Below, piece by piece: positions 8,811 to 17,554 of a stretch of 64,000 nt of DNA. How positions within the stretch are numbered: the stretch's first letter is position 1; each line of letters begins with the position of its first letter. A program made the position numbers and the translations under genes. The DNA lies in assembly GCF_900102675.1 (NCBI RefSeq), contig NZ_FMYX01000008.1, positions 1-64,000 of the forward strand, in the 5' to 3' direction. Below the pieces are notes generated by a model, which was not told the origin of the DNA, did no database searches, and saw nothing but the letters and a program-made list of their open reading frames with translations. This stretch comes from Pseudomonas guariconensis. GTDB taxonomy: Bacteria; Pseudomonadota; Gammaproteobacteria; Pseudomonadales; Pseudomonadaceae.

Positions 8811-9260
8811 ATGATCGCCGATACCGCGCCCTTCTGGCGGCGCAAGACCCTCGAGCAACTCGACCCGCAAGAATGGGAGTCGCTGTGCGACGGCTGCGGC
8901 CTGTGTTGCCTGCAGAAGCTCGAGGACGAGGACGACAACAGCGTCTACTACACGCGCATCGCCTGCAAACTGCTAGACCTCACCACCTGCCAGTGCAGCG
9001 ACTACCCGAACCGATTCGCCCAGGTGCCCGACTGCATCCAGCTCACCCCGGGCAAGGCCGACCAGTTCAAGTGGTTGCCCACCACCTGCGGCTATCGCTT
9101 GGTCAGTGAAGGCAAGGACTTGCCTGCCTGGCATCACTTGGTCTGCGGGGATCGCAACCAAGTGCATGAACAGCGTATTTCCCAGTCTGGGCGCATGCTC
9201 AGCGAGCACGATGTCGACGAGGACGACTGGGAAGACCACCTCATCTTCCGCGCCGGCTGA
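8811..9260 (+). CDS. YcgN-family cysteine-cluster protein (UPF0153/UPF0260)
   Basis: A 149-residue protein with the CDGCGLCC cluster (about 24-31) plus later paired cysteines (ACKLL, TCQC, DYPNRF, TTCGY), the pattern of the zinc/iron-sulfur-cluster-like YcgN/YkgJ superfamily. Function is not known. ATG 8811 ([17 protein letters not shown]) was chosen over an upstream frame because family similarity begins there and AGGA is nearby. The short inverted repeat CTTGAA/TTCAAG lies at 8759-8779. Confidence 0.88.
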   Translation: MIADTAPFWRRKTLEQLDPQEWESLCDGCGLCCLQKLEDEDDNSVYYTRIACKLLDLTTCQCSDYPNRFAQVPDCIQLTPGKADQFKWLPTTCGYRLVSEGKDLPAWHHLVCGDRNQVHEQRISQSGRMLSEHDVDEDDWEDHLIFRAG

Positions 9261-9309
9261 TCACGTCGCGCATTTTTGTCTTTCGCTTCTGGGAACAAGG
9301 AGTTTCTGC

Positions 9310-10518
9310 ATGCGTTGCCATTTGTTGTGGGTTCTGGGCCTTCTGGCCTGTACGCCGGCCTGGGCCAAGAAAGTCGATCTGGATTACCAGGTGCGCCTGC
9401 TGCCGGCGAGCGGGCAGGCCGAGGTGCATCTGACCCTGGCCGATGGCAGTGTGGTGCGCAGCCTGGACTTCGACCTGGGCAAGCACAGGGCGTACAGCGA
9501 TTTTCACGCCGATGGCCAATGGCAGGTGCAGGGCGAGCGGGGGATTTGGCGCCCGGCCTCGGGCAAGACCCAGCTCAGCTATCGCGTGCAGCTCGACCAA
9601 AAACCACGGGGCGGCGCCTATGAAAGCCGCATCACGCCGCACTGGGCGTTGTTTCGCGGGGACCAGCTGGTGCCGCCAGCGCGCCTGGACCAGCAGGACG
9701 GCACCGAGCTGGTGGCGCGCCTGATGTTCGAGTTGCCGACAGGCTGGAAGAGCGTAGAAACCGCTTGGCCACGTATCGGCAAGCAGAAGTTTCGCATCGA
9801 CGATGTCTCGCGCCTGTTCGACCGTCCGACCGGCTGGATGCTTGCTGGCAACCTTGGCAGTCGCCGGGCGCGGTTGGGCGAGACGGAGGTCACCGTGGCC
9901 GCGCCGCAAGGCCAGGGCTTGCGGCGGATGGACACACTGACTTTGTTGACTTTCGTCTGGCCGCAGGTGCAGGCCGTGTTCCCGCGCAATCCGCCCAAAC
10001 TGCTGTTGGTGGGGGCGCGGGATGAAATGTGGCGCGGGGCGCTGGCCGGGCGTAATTCCATCTATCTGCACAGCAACCGGCCATTGATCGGTGAAAGTGG
10101 CGCCAGCCCTTTGATGCGTGAGTTGGTTCAGGTATTCGCCCAGATCAACGACCGTGAGGGCAGCGACTGGCTCGGGGAAAGCCTGGCTGACTACTACGCC
10201 ACCGAGCTGCTGCGCCGGGCTGGGGGGCTCAGTGACGACCGTTACGAGGCCTGGCAGGCGCGCCTGCACAAACAGGCGGCCAAGGTCACCCGTCTGAAAG
10301 GGGAGAGGGCTGATGCCGCCCAGGTTGCCCGAGGTGTGCTGCTGCTCCAGGCCCTGGACCGCGAGATCCGCCTGCACACCCAGAACAAACGCTCGCTGGA
10401 CGACGTCACCCGTGCGTTGATGCGCCTGCCCAGCGTCAGCACGGCAGAGTTCATCCAGCTCAGCGAAAGCGTGCTGGGACGATCTTCCGAGGTGCTGGAC
10501 AGCAAGGTTCTGCGCTGA
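9310..10518 (+). CDS. Exported M1/M61-peptidase-like protein without zinc ligands
   Basis: A 402-residue protein with a signal peptide (MRCHLLWVLGLLACTPAWA, cleavage near 19-20). The N-terminal half is beta-rich; the C-terminal half resembles gluzincin aminopeptidases: RELVQ at 270-274 sits where HExxH is expected, followed by WLGESLADYYATELLRR (E290), the usual third-ligand helix. Both zinc histidines are replaced (R270, Q274), so it is probably not an active zinc peptidase. AAGGAG stands close before ATG 9310. No neighbour suggests a substrate. The family assignment rests on local resemblance and is inference. Confidence 0.7.
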   Translation: MRCHLLWVLGLLACTPAWAKKVDLDYQVRLLPASGQAEVHLTLADGSVVRSLDFDLGKHRAYSDFHADGQWQVQGERGIWRPASGKTQLSYRVQLDQKPRGGAYESRITPHWALFRGDQLVPPARLDQQDGTELVARLMFELPTGWKSVETAWPRIGKQKFRIDDVSRLFDRPTGWMLAGNLGSRRARLGETEVTVAAPQGQGLRRMDTLTLLTFVWPQVQAVFPRNPPKLLLVGARDEMWRGALAGRNSIYLHSNRPLIGESGASPLMRELVQVFAQINDREGSDWLGESLADYYATELLRRAGGLSDDRYEAWQARLHKQAAKVTRLKGERADAAQVARGVLLLQALDREIRLHTQNKRSLDDVTRALMRLPSVSTAEFIQLSESVLGRSSEVLDSKVLR

Positions 10519-10533
10519 AGTTCCGAGGGTTTG

Positions 10534-10598
10534 TCCGCGGGTAAGCCCGCTCCACAGATGTTTCGATGTTCCCACTGTGAGGCGGCTTTACCAGCGAA
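10534..10598. repeat. REP pair, partly degenerate
   Basis: CCGCGGGTAAGCCCGCTCC is followed by the weaker inverted copy GAGGCGGCTTTACCAGCGAA, between convergent genes. Confidence 0.7.
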
Positions 10599-10615
10599 TG
10601 CGCCACGCAGGCGGC

Positions 10616-10897
10616 TCAGCCTTTGGCCTTGAGCGCCTTCAACTGCTCCGCACTGCGTTCGATATCGTCGCGCAGGCGCAGGTATTCCGCCCTGTGACGT
10701 TGCCACCATGCCTTGGTCGAGCAGTGTCCGCTGATCCCGCGGGCCAGGGCCATGCCGCCTACCACGATCTGCAGCAGCCCGAGCGCGCCGCCATGGCGCA
10801 GCCCCTTGCCGATCATCAGCGCGCCGCCTGCCAGGGAGCTGGCACGCTCCCAGCCGTGGACATTATGGGTATGCACAAGCAAAGGGGTATCACGCAT
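10616..10897 (-). CDS. Small YgaP/DUF2892-like membrane protein
   Basis: A 93-residue protein. Residues 20-57 form a glycine/alanine-rich hydrophobic hairpin (SLAGGALMIGKGLRHGG, LGLLQIVVGGMALARGISGHC), as in DUF2892 inner-membrane proteins, ending with the typical RGxxGHC. The C-terminal third is charged and helical (RAEYLRLRDDIERSAEQLKAL). Function is unknown. Confidence 0.75.
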   Translation of the reverse strand: MRDTPLLVHTHNVHGWERASSLAGGALMIGKGLRHGGALGLLQIVVGGMALARGISGHCSTKAWWQRHRAEYLRLRDDIERSAEQLKALKAKG

Positions 10898-11024
10898 GGC
10901 TTGGTCTCCGTGTGGGGTGTAAGTAACTGACCCGCTACGGCTGCTGGCCGTTCAGTTCGATTGCCAGGCGGAACCTGTTGGAGAGCGTTTCAACCGCGCG
11001 AAGGCCCCCTCGCGAAGGTGGTGT

Positions 11025-11495
11025 TCATTTGAATTTGGGCCCCGAGCGGGTATTGAGCCCCTTGGCCATGCGGTCATACAGCACCACATTCACCGTTGCC
11101 GCCAGGTTCATGCAGCCTTCGGTGGGGATGTAGATGGTTTCTTCGCACCAGGCCCGGACATCGGCGCTCAGGCTGCCGTCTTCGGGGCCGAAGATGTAGA
11201 GCGCGCGGTCGGGATGGGTGTACTCGGGCAGGGGGCGGGCGCCTTCGACCAGTTCCACGGCCACCGGGGTGCAGCCCAGGGGGATGATGCGCTGCAGATC
11301 GTCGATACCGATCAGCGGGATGTCGTAGTGCACGCGTTTGGTGTCGGTGACGAAGTCGCGGGCGCGCTCATAACGCTTGCCGGTGTAGAACACCGAATTG
11401 ACGCCGTAGCAACCTGCTGCGCGCATCACCGAACCTACGTTCTCTGCCGACTTGGGATTGAACAGGCCGATGCAGCTGTACCGTTTGTTTGCCAC
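11025..11495 (-). CDS. TrmH/SpoU-family RNA methyltransferase
   Basis: A 156-residue SPOUT enzyme without an N-terminal substrate domain. The three motifs of the knotted SAM site are visible: NPKSAENVGSVMRAAGCYG (13-31), ALYIFGPEDGSLS near 100 and IPTEGCMNLAATVNVVLYD near 125-143. The family 2'-O-methylates ribose in tRNA or rRNA; its length is like TrmL but the target is not determined from sequence. It is followed on the same strand by nothing close; the YajD gene lies upstream. Confidence 0.88.
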   Translation of the reverse strand: MANKRYSCIGLFNPKSAENVGSVMRAAGCYGVNSVFYTGKRYERARDFVTDTKRVHYDIPLIGIDDLQRIIPLGCTPVAVELVEGARPLPEYTHPDRALYIFGPEDGSLSADVRAWCEETIYIPTEGCMNLAATVNVVLYDRMAKGLNTRSGPKFK

Positions 11496-11565
11496 GTGCC
11501 GGGGTCCTTCGCAAAAAAAGCGCGATTATACGGACTCGCCGGCGGCAGCGGAGGCGATTCGACGA

Positions 11566-11937
11566 TCAGTCTTTCTTGAGCAGGCTCGCAAGGCCGGCGA
11601 ACGGGTTGTGGGTTGCCTTGGCGATGCTCGGGGTACTGGTGGAACCTTCGCTGAAATACTGCTGGTCGGTGTAGCGCGAGTGCTCGTTGTCGTGGCAGTA
11701 CAGGCACAGCAGCTCCCAGTTCGAACCATCCTGGGGGTTGTTGTCGTGGTTGTGGTCGCGGTGATGCACGGTCAGTTCGCTCAGGCGCTTGCCGGAGAAC
11801 TCGCGGGCGCAGCGGCCGCAGACGTGCGGGTACATCTTCAGGGCCTTGTCGCGGTAGCCCATTTCCTTGTCGCGCTTGGCGTCGGCGAGGATGCGGTCGA
11901 GGCGGGCAGCGGCGGCGGAAGTAGAGGCCGAGCTCAT
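11566..11937 (-). CDS. YajD-family HNH nuclease
   Basis: A 123-residue protein with a zinc-binding HNH fold: CGRC (about 41-44) and CLYCHDNEH supply the cysteines, and LTVHHRDHNHDNNP with NWELLCLYC is the beta-beta-alpha metal motif. YajD proteins are putative nucleases of unknown role. ATG 11937 (MSSASTSAAAARLD) was chosen because AAAGGT precedes it; the open frame extends further upstream. It is divergent from a small proline-rich protein gene. Confidence 0.87.
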   Translation of the reverse strand: MSSASTSAAAARLDRILADAKRDKEMGYRDKALKMYPHVCGRCAREFSGKRLSELTVHHRDHNHDNNPQDGSNWELLCLYCHDNEHSRYTDQQYFSEGSTSTPSIAKATHNPFAGLASLLKKD

Positions 11938-12070
11938 GGGTGTTACCTTTCTAGTGTTCAGGCGGATGACGGTTTTACCGTTGAGTCTAGCGCGCCTGCG
12001 CTGTCCTCGGACAGGCGAAAACGCAGGAATGGGCATAGCCTGTAGGTAGGTTCCAGACAGGAGGTTGCTG

Positions 12071-12349
12071 ATGTTTCCTGCGATCCTCGCCGTATCGATC
12101 CTTGCTCTTGCGCCGTGCGCCGAGGCTGCGGGCCAGCCGACGCCGCGGATCAACACGTCAGTGCCAGGGGCGCCGGGCACGCCGACGCCGACACCTTACC
12201 CACAGATCACCCCGAGCACGCCGCCCAAGGCCGGCGACAACCGGCCCGGTGCGCCGCTGCTGCCGCCGATGCCGCTGCCCGGGCCGCGCAAAGACCAGCC
12301 TCTGCCAGGGCTACAGCCGGAGCCGCCGAAGGCGCCGATCAAGCATTAG
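12071..12349 (+). CDS. Small proline-rich exported protein
   Basis: A 92-residue protein: a signal peptide (MFPAILAVSILALAPCAEAA) followed by a low-complexity, proline-rich tail (PTPTPYPQITPSTPP, PLLPPMPLPGP) without an evident fold. AGGAGG ends seven bases before ATG 12071, a strong ribosome site that supports a real gene. A cysteine stands in the h-region (APCAEA), but the lipobox is poor. Function is unknown; it may act as an extended periplasmic or cell-envelope peptide. Confidence 0.7.
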   Translation: MFPAILAVSILALAPCAEAAGQPTPRINTSVPGAPGTPTPTPYPQITPSTPPKAGDNRPGAPLLPPMPLPGPRKDQPLPGLQPEPPKAPIKH

Positions 12350-12368
12350 CGGCTGGGTGAAATGCGGA

Positions 12369-14411
12369 TTACATCACCCCCAGCTCGTTGAGCACGAAGG
12401 CATACTCCAGCGCCACATCGCGCAGCCCCTGGTAACGGCCGCTCATGCCACCGTGGCCGGCGCCCATTTCGGTCTTGAGCAGCAGCAGGTTGTCGTCGGT
12501 CTTGCAGGTACGCAGACGTGCCACCCACTTGGCTGCCTCCCAATACTGCACGCGGCTGTCGTTGTAGCCGGCGACCACCAGCATGGCTGGGTAGGCCTGG
12601 GCCTTGAGGTTCTCGTAGGGGGCGTAGGCCTTGATCCGCTGGTACACGTCCGGCTCCTGCGGATTACCCCATTCGTCGTATTCAGTGACGGTCAGCGGCA
12701 GCTCTGGGTCGAGCATGGTGTTGAGCACGTCGACGAACGGCACCTCGGCAATGGCGCAACGGAAGAGCTCCGGGCGCTGGTTGAGCACCGCACCTATCAG
12801 CAAGCCGCCGGCGCTGCCGCCACTGATGGCCAGGTGCGCGGAGTCGGTCACACCTTCGGCGATCAGGTGTTCGGCGCAGGCGATGAAGTCATCGAAGCTG
12901 TTCTGCTTGTGTTCCTGCTTGCCAGCCCGGTACCAGGCCTCGCCCAGCTCGCCGCCGCCACGCACATGGGCGATGGCGAAGGCCACGCCCCGTTGCAGCA
13001 GGCTCAGACGGGCATGGGAGAACCAAGGATCGAGGCTTTCGCCATAGGCACCATAGCCGTACAGGTAGAGCGGCACGCATTTGCCCAGATCGTCACGGCG
13101 GCGCACCAGGCTGATCGGTACCCGGGTACCGTCCTTGGCCACCGCCCACAGGCGCTGGCTGACGTAGTCGTCGGCGTCGAACTCACCCAGCACCGGCGTC
13201 TGCTTGAGCACGGCCTGGGCGCCGCTGGCCAAGTCCAGCTGGCGCACTTGGGCCGGCCGATTGAGCGCTTCGTAGCGCAGGCGCACGCGGGGGCTGACGA
13301 ACTCCAGGCTGTCTTGCACGTACAGGCTATAGGCGGCATCCGGCAGCTCGACGCGGTAGGGCGGCAGGTCGCGCGGGTGCACTTCGATGATCGGCAGGCC
13401 GCCTTCGCGCAGGCTCAGGGTCAGCGCGCTGGCATTGAGGCTCAGGCCTTCGAGCATGATGTCGTCACGATGGGGGACCAGCACTTGCCATTGATCACGG
13501 GTCGGCACCTGCTCGGCCGGGGCGTGGAACAGGGCGAAATTGATACCGTCCTGGTTACTGCGGATGAACCAGCGCCACTGGCCGTCGAGCTGGCCGTGGT
13601 CGGGGTAGTACTCGTGATCCTCGACCCGGGGCGCCAGGCACGTGAACGCGGCCTGTGGAGTCGCGGCGTCCAGTACCCAGGCTTCGCTGGTGGTCTTGCT
13701 GTTGAGCAGCAGCACCAGCTGGCGCTCGGAGCTGGTGCGATAGCAATGCAGGAAAAACCGCCCATCGGCTTCCTCGAACACGCTCTGGGCGGTGTCCTCA
13801 CCGAGGGTGTGACGGCGCAGGCGCCATGGGCGGTGGGTGTCGTCCAGCTCGGCGAAGAACAGCGTGCGGCTGTCGTTGGCCCAGGTCATGCTGCCGTCGC
13901 AGTCCTCGAAGGGCAGGGTGGTGACCGCGCCGCTGGTCAGGTCCTTGACGTACAGGGTATAGATTTCGTCGCCGCTGGTATCGAGGCTGTAGGCCAGCAG
14001 GCGATGGTCGGGGCTGACGTTGAAGGAGCCCAGCGCCAGGAAGCCGCCAGCAGCCAGCACGTTGGGGTCGAGTAGCAGTTCTTCGCGGCTTTCATCGACG
14101 GTGTTGCTGTCGTCCGCCGGACGCGGGCAGCGGTAGTGGCGCGGGTATTCATCGCCTGCTGTGGTGCGGGTGTAGTACAGGTACGGGCCCCAGGGGGAGG
14201 GCAGCGACAGGTCGGTTTCCAGGATACGGCCCTTGATTTCCTCGAACAGTTGCTCGCGCAAGGGAGCCTGGTCGGCCAGGCAGGCCTGCTGGTAGGCATT
14301 TTCCGCGTTCAGGTAAGCCAGCACCTGGGGCGTGTCGCGCTGTTGCAGCCAAGCATACGGGTCGGGGGCGTTGTCGGCGTGGGCGATCGGCGGCTGGGGC
14401 GTGTTGGGCAT
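12369..14411 (-). CDS. ptrB: Oligopeptidase B / prolyl-oligopeptidase family S9A
   Basis: A 680-residue serine peptidase. The N-terminal beta-propeller (about 70-400) gates an alpha/beta-hydrolase domain with GGSAGG (nucleophile Ser, near 530), AGYNDSRVQYWEA (Asp) and GAGHGGMSGRY (His). Acidic residues near the active site fit oligopeptidase B, which cuts short peptides after Arg or Lys in the cytoplasm. Length is normal. I chose ATG 14411 (MPNTPQPPIAHAD) because GAG precedes it; ATG 14423 adds MRLP with no ribosome site. Confidence 0.88.
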   Translation of the reverse strand: MPNTPQPPIAHADNAPDPYAWLQQRDTPQVLAYLNAENAYQQACLADQAPLREQLFEEIKGRILETDLSLPSPWGPYLYYTRTTAGDEYPRHYRCPRPADDSNTVDESREELLLDPNVLAAGGFLALGSFNVSPDHRLLAYSLDTSGDEIYTLYVKDLTSGAVTTLPFEDCDGSMTWANDSRTLFFAELDDTHRPWRLRRHTLGEDTAQSVFEEADGRFFLHCYRTSSERQLVLLLNSKTTSEAWVLDAATPQAAFTCLAPRVEDHEYYPDHGQLDGQWRWFIRSNQDGINFALFHAPAEQVPTRDQWQVLVPHRDDIMLEGLSLNASALTLSLREGGLPIIEVHPRDLPPYRVELPDAAYSLYVQDSLEFVSPRVRLRYEALNRPAQVRQLDLASGAQAVLKQTPVLGEFDADDYVSQRLWAVAKDGTRVPISLVRRRDDLGKCVPLYLYGYGAYGESLDPWFSHARLSLLQRGVAFAIAHVRGGGELGEAWYRAGKQEHKQNSFDDFIACAEHLIAEGVTDSAHLAISGGSAGGLLIGAVLNQRPELFRCAIAEVPFVDVLNTMLDPELPLTVTEYDEWGNPQEPDVYQRIKAYAPYENLKAQAYPAMLVVAGYNDSRVQYWEAAKWVARLRTCKTDDNLLLLKTEMGAGHGGMSGRYQGLRDVALEYAFVLNELGVM

Positions 14412-14449
14412 TGGCAGTCTCATGGCAAGGGGTGGGCTGCATGGGCCTG

Positions 14450-14520
14450 TTCGCGGGTAAGCCTGCTCCTACGGGTCGTCTGCATGGCTTGCGACCTGTG
14501 GAATCGGGATTGCCCGTGAA
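14450..14520. repeat. REP pair, degenerate
   Basis: TTCGCGGGTAAGCCTGCTCC is followed by an inverted weak copy ending TTGCCCGTGAA, in the divergent region upstream of ptrB. Confidence 0.65.
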
Positions 14521-14583
14521 GAGGGCGGCGCGGTCCAAAAGTGTTTATCATAGGCGTCTCTTTACCTGGCTTGCACGAACACC

Positions 14584-15087
14584 ATGACCGAGAACGACTA
14601 TACGCTCGCCTGGGGCTTGTACGCCCTTGCCGCCCTGGGCTGCCTGTGGGTGGGTTTCAAGCTCACTGGCTGGATGTGGCGCTGGCTGCGCGAACCGCTG
14701 CGGGTGGTCATGGCGGTGCTGTTGCTGACGCCCACCATCGTTGACCCGGTCAAGGAAAGCTTCGCGCCGGCCATCGCCATCACGGCGCTGGACGTGGCCT
14801 TCAAGGTCGGCAACAACGCCTGGCGCGCTGCTTCGGACCTGGCTATGTACGGTTTGATTGCGTTCATCCTGTACGGGGTGTTCGTGGTGGTGCGCTGGCC
14901 GCTGGAAAAACGCGCCCGCGAACGCCGGGCCAACGCCGATGCCGCCGCCAAGCGCCAGGCTGCCGAGGATGAGCAGGTGATGGTCGAGGCCCCGGTCGCC
15001 GCCGACCGTCGCGACCGCTACCGCGACGATCCGCTGCCGGCGGCGCCTGTCGGCACCGGCCGTGGCCGGGTCGAGCCACGTCTGTAG
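14584..15087 (+). CDS. Inner-membrane protein of unknown function
   Basis: A 167-residue protein with three or four hydrophobic segments (about 8-30, 37-55 and 85-107) followed by a highly charged tail ([18 protein letters not shown] onward). I recognise no catalytic motif. It stands 16 bases before the glutamine amidotransferase gene and is probably co-transcribed with it and the DUF2937 gene. Similar proteins are sometimes called MFS transporters, which the size does not support. Confidence 0.75.
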   Translation: MTENDYTLAWGLYALAALGCLWVGFKLTGWMWRWLREPLRVVMAVLLLTPTIVDPVKESFAPAIAITALDVAFKVGNNAWRAASDLAMYGLIAFILYGVFVVVRWPLEKRARERRANADAAAKRQAAEDEQVMVEAPVAADRRDRYRDDPLPAAPVGTGRGRVEPRL

Positions 15088-15103
15088 GCAAGGGGCATCG
15101 AAC

Positions 15104-15877
15104 ATGTGCGAACTGCTGGGCATGAGTGCCAACGTCCCCACTGACATCGTCTTCAGTTTCACCGGCCTGATGCAGCGCGGTGGGCGTACCGGCCCGCACC
15201 GCGACGGCTGGGGCATCGGTTTCTACGAAGGGCGTGGCCTGCGGGTGTTCCAGGACCCGGCCGCGAGCAGCGAGTCGGAAGTGGCCAATCTGGTGCAGCG
15301 CTATCCGATCAAGAGTGAAGTGGTCATCGGTCATATCCGACAGGCCAACGTCGGCAAGGTGTGCCTGTCCAATACCCACCCGTTCGTGCGTGAGCTCTGG
15401 GGCCGCAACTGGTGCTTTGCGCACAACGGCCAGCTGGGCGATTTCCGTGGCCAGACCACCTTCTACCGCCCGGTGGGCGATACCGACAGCGAGGCGGCGT
15501 TTTGCGACTTGCTCAACCGCGTGCGTGAAGCCTTCCCGGAACCGGTTGAAATCGAACAGCTGCTGCCGGTGCTGGTCGAAGCCTGTGCCGGCTATCGCGG
15601 CCAAGGCGTGTTCAATTGCCTGCTGAGCGACGGCGATTGGTTGTTCTGCTTCTGCTCGACCAAGCTTGTGCACATCACCCGCCGTGCGCCGTTCGGGCCG
15701 GCGCGCCTGAAGGACTTCGACCTGAACGTCGACTTCCAGGCTGAAACCACCCCCAACGATGTGGTCACGGTGATCGCCACCGAGGCCCTGACCGAAAACG
15801 AGACCTGGCACCGCTACGAGCCGGGTCAATGGGCCCTGTGGCGGCATGGCGAGTGCGTAGCCCAGGGGCAGAGCTAG
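15104..15877 (+). CDS. Class II glutamine amidotransferase (YafJ type)
   Basis: A 257-residue Ntn hydrolase whose N-terminal cysteine ([11 protein letters not shown]2) becomes the nucleophile after Met removal. [14 protein letters not shown] (30-43), [10 protein letters not shown] and the glutamine-site motif [11 protein letters not shown] (near 105) are the standard elements. It is a stand-alone amidohydrolase of the YafJ group, with no synthase domain; the amide acceptor is unknown. Its ATG at 15104 follows the membrane-protein gene by 16 bases and the next gene follows by 12 bases, so the three look like one operon. Confidence 0.9.
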   Translation: MCELLGMSANVPTDIVFSFTGLMQRGGRTGPHRDGWGIGFYEGRGLRVFQDPAASSESEVANLVQRYPIKSEVVIGHIRQANVGKVCLSNTHPFVRELWGRNWCFAHNGQLGDFRGQTTFYRPVGDTDSEAAFCDLLNRVREAFPEPVEIEQLLPVLVEACAGYRGQGVFNCLLSDGDWLFCFCSTKLVHITRRAPFGPARLKDFDLNVDFQAETTPNDVVTVIATEALTENETWHRYEPGQWALWRHGECVAQGQS

Positions 15878-15889
15878 GGAAGCCATTGC

Positions 15890-16411
15890 ATGTTCAGAGG
15901 TTACCTGCGGTTGCTGTTGTTCACCTTCGGCTTGTTGGTCGGTCTTCAGGTTCCGGGGCTGATCAAGGATTACAGCCAACGGGTCGAAGCGCACCTGTTC
16001 GAGTCGCGTGAGGCGCTCTCAGGGTTCGAAGAGACGGCGCAACGCTTCTTCAAAGGCGACCTGCAAGCCCTCATACGCCATTACCGCAGCAGCGATGACC
16101 CGGTGTTCAACAGCGATGCCAACAGCATCGAAAGCCTGCTGATCCGCAACCAGTTGCTGGAAAACGAGTGGCAGGCGCTGCAAGGCCCGTGGCTGAGCCG
16201 CACCTGGCATGTGCTGGTGCAGGCCGATCCTCAGTTGCGTGAGGAAACCCTCAATGGCTACAGCTATCAGATCCTGCTGGTGCCCGAGGCGATCGGCTGG
16301 GGTTTGGGCGCCGGCTTCGTGCTGGCGTTGGTGATCGAAAGCCTGTTGCTGGGGCTTGGTTGGGTGGCGCTTGGCGGGCGTCGCACGGCCGTCAAAGAGA
16401 GCTGGCGCTAA
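15890..16411 (+). CDS. DUF2937-family membrane protein
   Basis: A 173-residue protein with an N-terminal membrane helix (LRLLLFTFGLLVGLQVPGL), a soluble helical middle part (about 25-125) and a C-terminal membrane helix (GWGLGAGFVLALVIESLLLG). This two-helix plan matches DUF2937. Function is unknown. It follows the amidotransferase by 12 bases; a REP pair ends the unit. Confidence 0.78.
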   Translation: MFRGYLRLLLFTFGLLVGLQVPGLIKDYSQRVEAHLFESREALSGFEETAQRFFKGDLQALIRHYRSSDDPVFNSDANSIESLLIRNQLLENEWQALQGPWLSRTWHVLVQADPQLREETLNGYSYQILLVPEAIGWGLGAGFVLALVIESLLLGLGWVALGGRRTAVKESWR

Positions 16412-16412
16412 G

Positions 16413-16493
16413 GCCCGCGGGAAACCCGCTCCCACAGGGCCGGGGCAAACTTCACGTTCAGCGGCGTGCCTGTGGGAGCGGGTTTGCCCTTGT
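16413..16493. repeat. REP pair
   Basis: CCGCGGGAAACCCGCTCCCACAG faces CTGTGGGAGCGGGTTTGCCC with a 35-base spacer, between convergent DUF2937 and LysR genes. Confidence 0.82.
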
Positions 16494-16512
16494 AGATGAC
16501 ACCGCCGTCGAT

Positions 16513-17424
16513 TCAGACCAGCACGATCCGCTGCTCCCCCGCATCCTGCGCGTAGCGCTCCAGCACTTGCCGACACAGGCTCACCACTTCTTCCACCAGC
16601 TCCACCCCGGTCTGCCAGGCCACCACCAGCTCAAGGCTCGGCGGTGGCTGCAAGCCACCCAGCAGCACCAACTCGCCGCGGGCAAGTTCGGCATCGACCA
16701 GCGCCGGGGGCAGGGCGCCGATGCCGAAGCCATCGCGCAGCAGGCGGGTGATGGCTGCCACTGAATTCACGCAATTCAAACGAGGTGTCTCGGCGCCGGC
16801 CGCCTGCAGCAGGCTGAGCACCTCCTGGTGCGGGCGCGAGTTCTTCGAGAAGGTGATGATCCGTTCGCGGGCAAGCTCGGCCAGCGAGGCATAGTCATGC
16901 TGCTGGGTCGAGCCCGCGGCAACGATCCAGCCCATGGGGTAGCGTGCCAGGTCCAGGCTGCGGATCGACTCCTGGCGCAGCAGGTCGGTCTGCAGGATCA
17001 CGTCGAGAAAGCCCTTCTGCAGCTGCTCGCGCAGGTTCAGGGCCGTGTCGGCCACCAGTTCGATCTCTACCTGCGGGTAGCGCTCGGTCAGTTCGGCCAC
17101 CAGGGCACTCATCCAGGTGTGGATGACCGTATCCATCACGCCGATGCGGATCCGCCCGACCTTGGCCCGGTCAGTGTCCAGCGACTGTTTCATGGCCTTG
17201 GCGGTGTCGAGCATGCGCTCGGCATATTCGAGCACCTTGCTGCCCTCCGGTGTCAGGCTGACTCCGCGCGAATCGCGCAACAGCAGCTTCACGCCCAGGT
17301 CCGCCTCCAGCGCGGCGATGCGGCTGGACACCGAGGCCTGGGTGGTGAAGAGCTTCTCGGCGGTGAGGCGAAAGCTCTTGAGCCGGGCAACCCAGACGAA
17401 GGTTTCGAGGAAGCGAAGGTTCAT
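16513..17424 (-). CDS. LysR-family regulator of the 5-oxoprolinase operon
   Basis: A 303-residue LysR regulator: N-terminal winged helix (MNLRFLETFVWVARLKSF, then TTQASVSSRIAALEADLGVKL, about 1-60) and a substrate-binding periplasmic-like domain (90-295). ATG 17424 gives the usual family N-terminus; the frame continues upstream but without similarity. It is divergent from the MFS-pxpABC operon with a 130-base gap, the classic LysR arrangement, so control of that operon by 5-oxoproline or a related compound is inferred. Confidence 0.9.
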   Translation of the reverse strand: MNLRFLETFVWVARLKSFRLTAEKLFTTQASVSSRIAALEADLGVKLLLRDSRGVSLTPEGSKVLEYAERMLDTAKAMKQSLDTDRAKVGRIRIGVMDTVIHTWMSALVAELTERYPQVEIELVADTALNLREQLQKGFLDVILQTDLLRQESIRSLDLARYPMGWIVAAGSTQQHDYASLAELARERIITFSKNSRPHQEVLSLLQAAGAETPRLNCVNSVAAITRLLRDGFGIGALPPALVDAELARGELVLLGGLQPPPSLELVVAWQTGVELVEEVVSLCRQVLERYAQDAGEQRIVLV

Positions 17425-17505
17425 GATCAGTTTTTCTTGTTCCAGACCGGCGGTTTTTATCGTTGGACGCCCAGCGCACGGCCTCTGAACAATGACGCCC
17501 AGGCC

Positions 17506-17522
17506 GCGACGCAACGCGTCGC
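17506..17522. promoter_or_regulatory. Inverted repeat before the MFS-pxp operon
   Basis: GCGACG-CAACG-CGTCGC is a perfect 6+6 repeat ending 32 bases before the MFS start. It could be an operator half of the LysR system or a leader hairpin; it does not show the T-N11-A form. Confidence 0.35.
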
Positions 17523-17554
17523 CCAGAGAACAATACCAACAAGCCGAGGCAATC

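Noticed and set aside
12102..14075. Long open plus-strand frame opposite ptrB
   Set aside because: ptrB has a complete catalytic triad in the other frame; the opposite frame is His/Gln/Val-rich, typical antisense translation.
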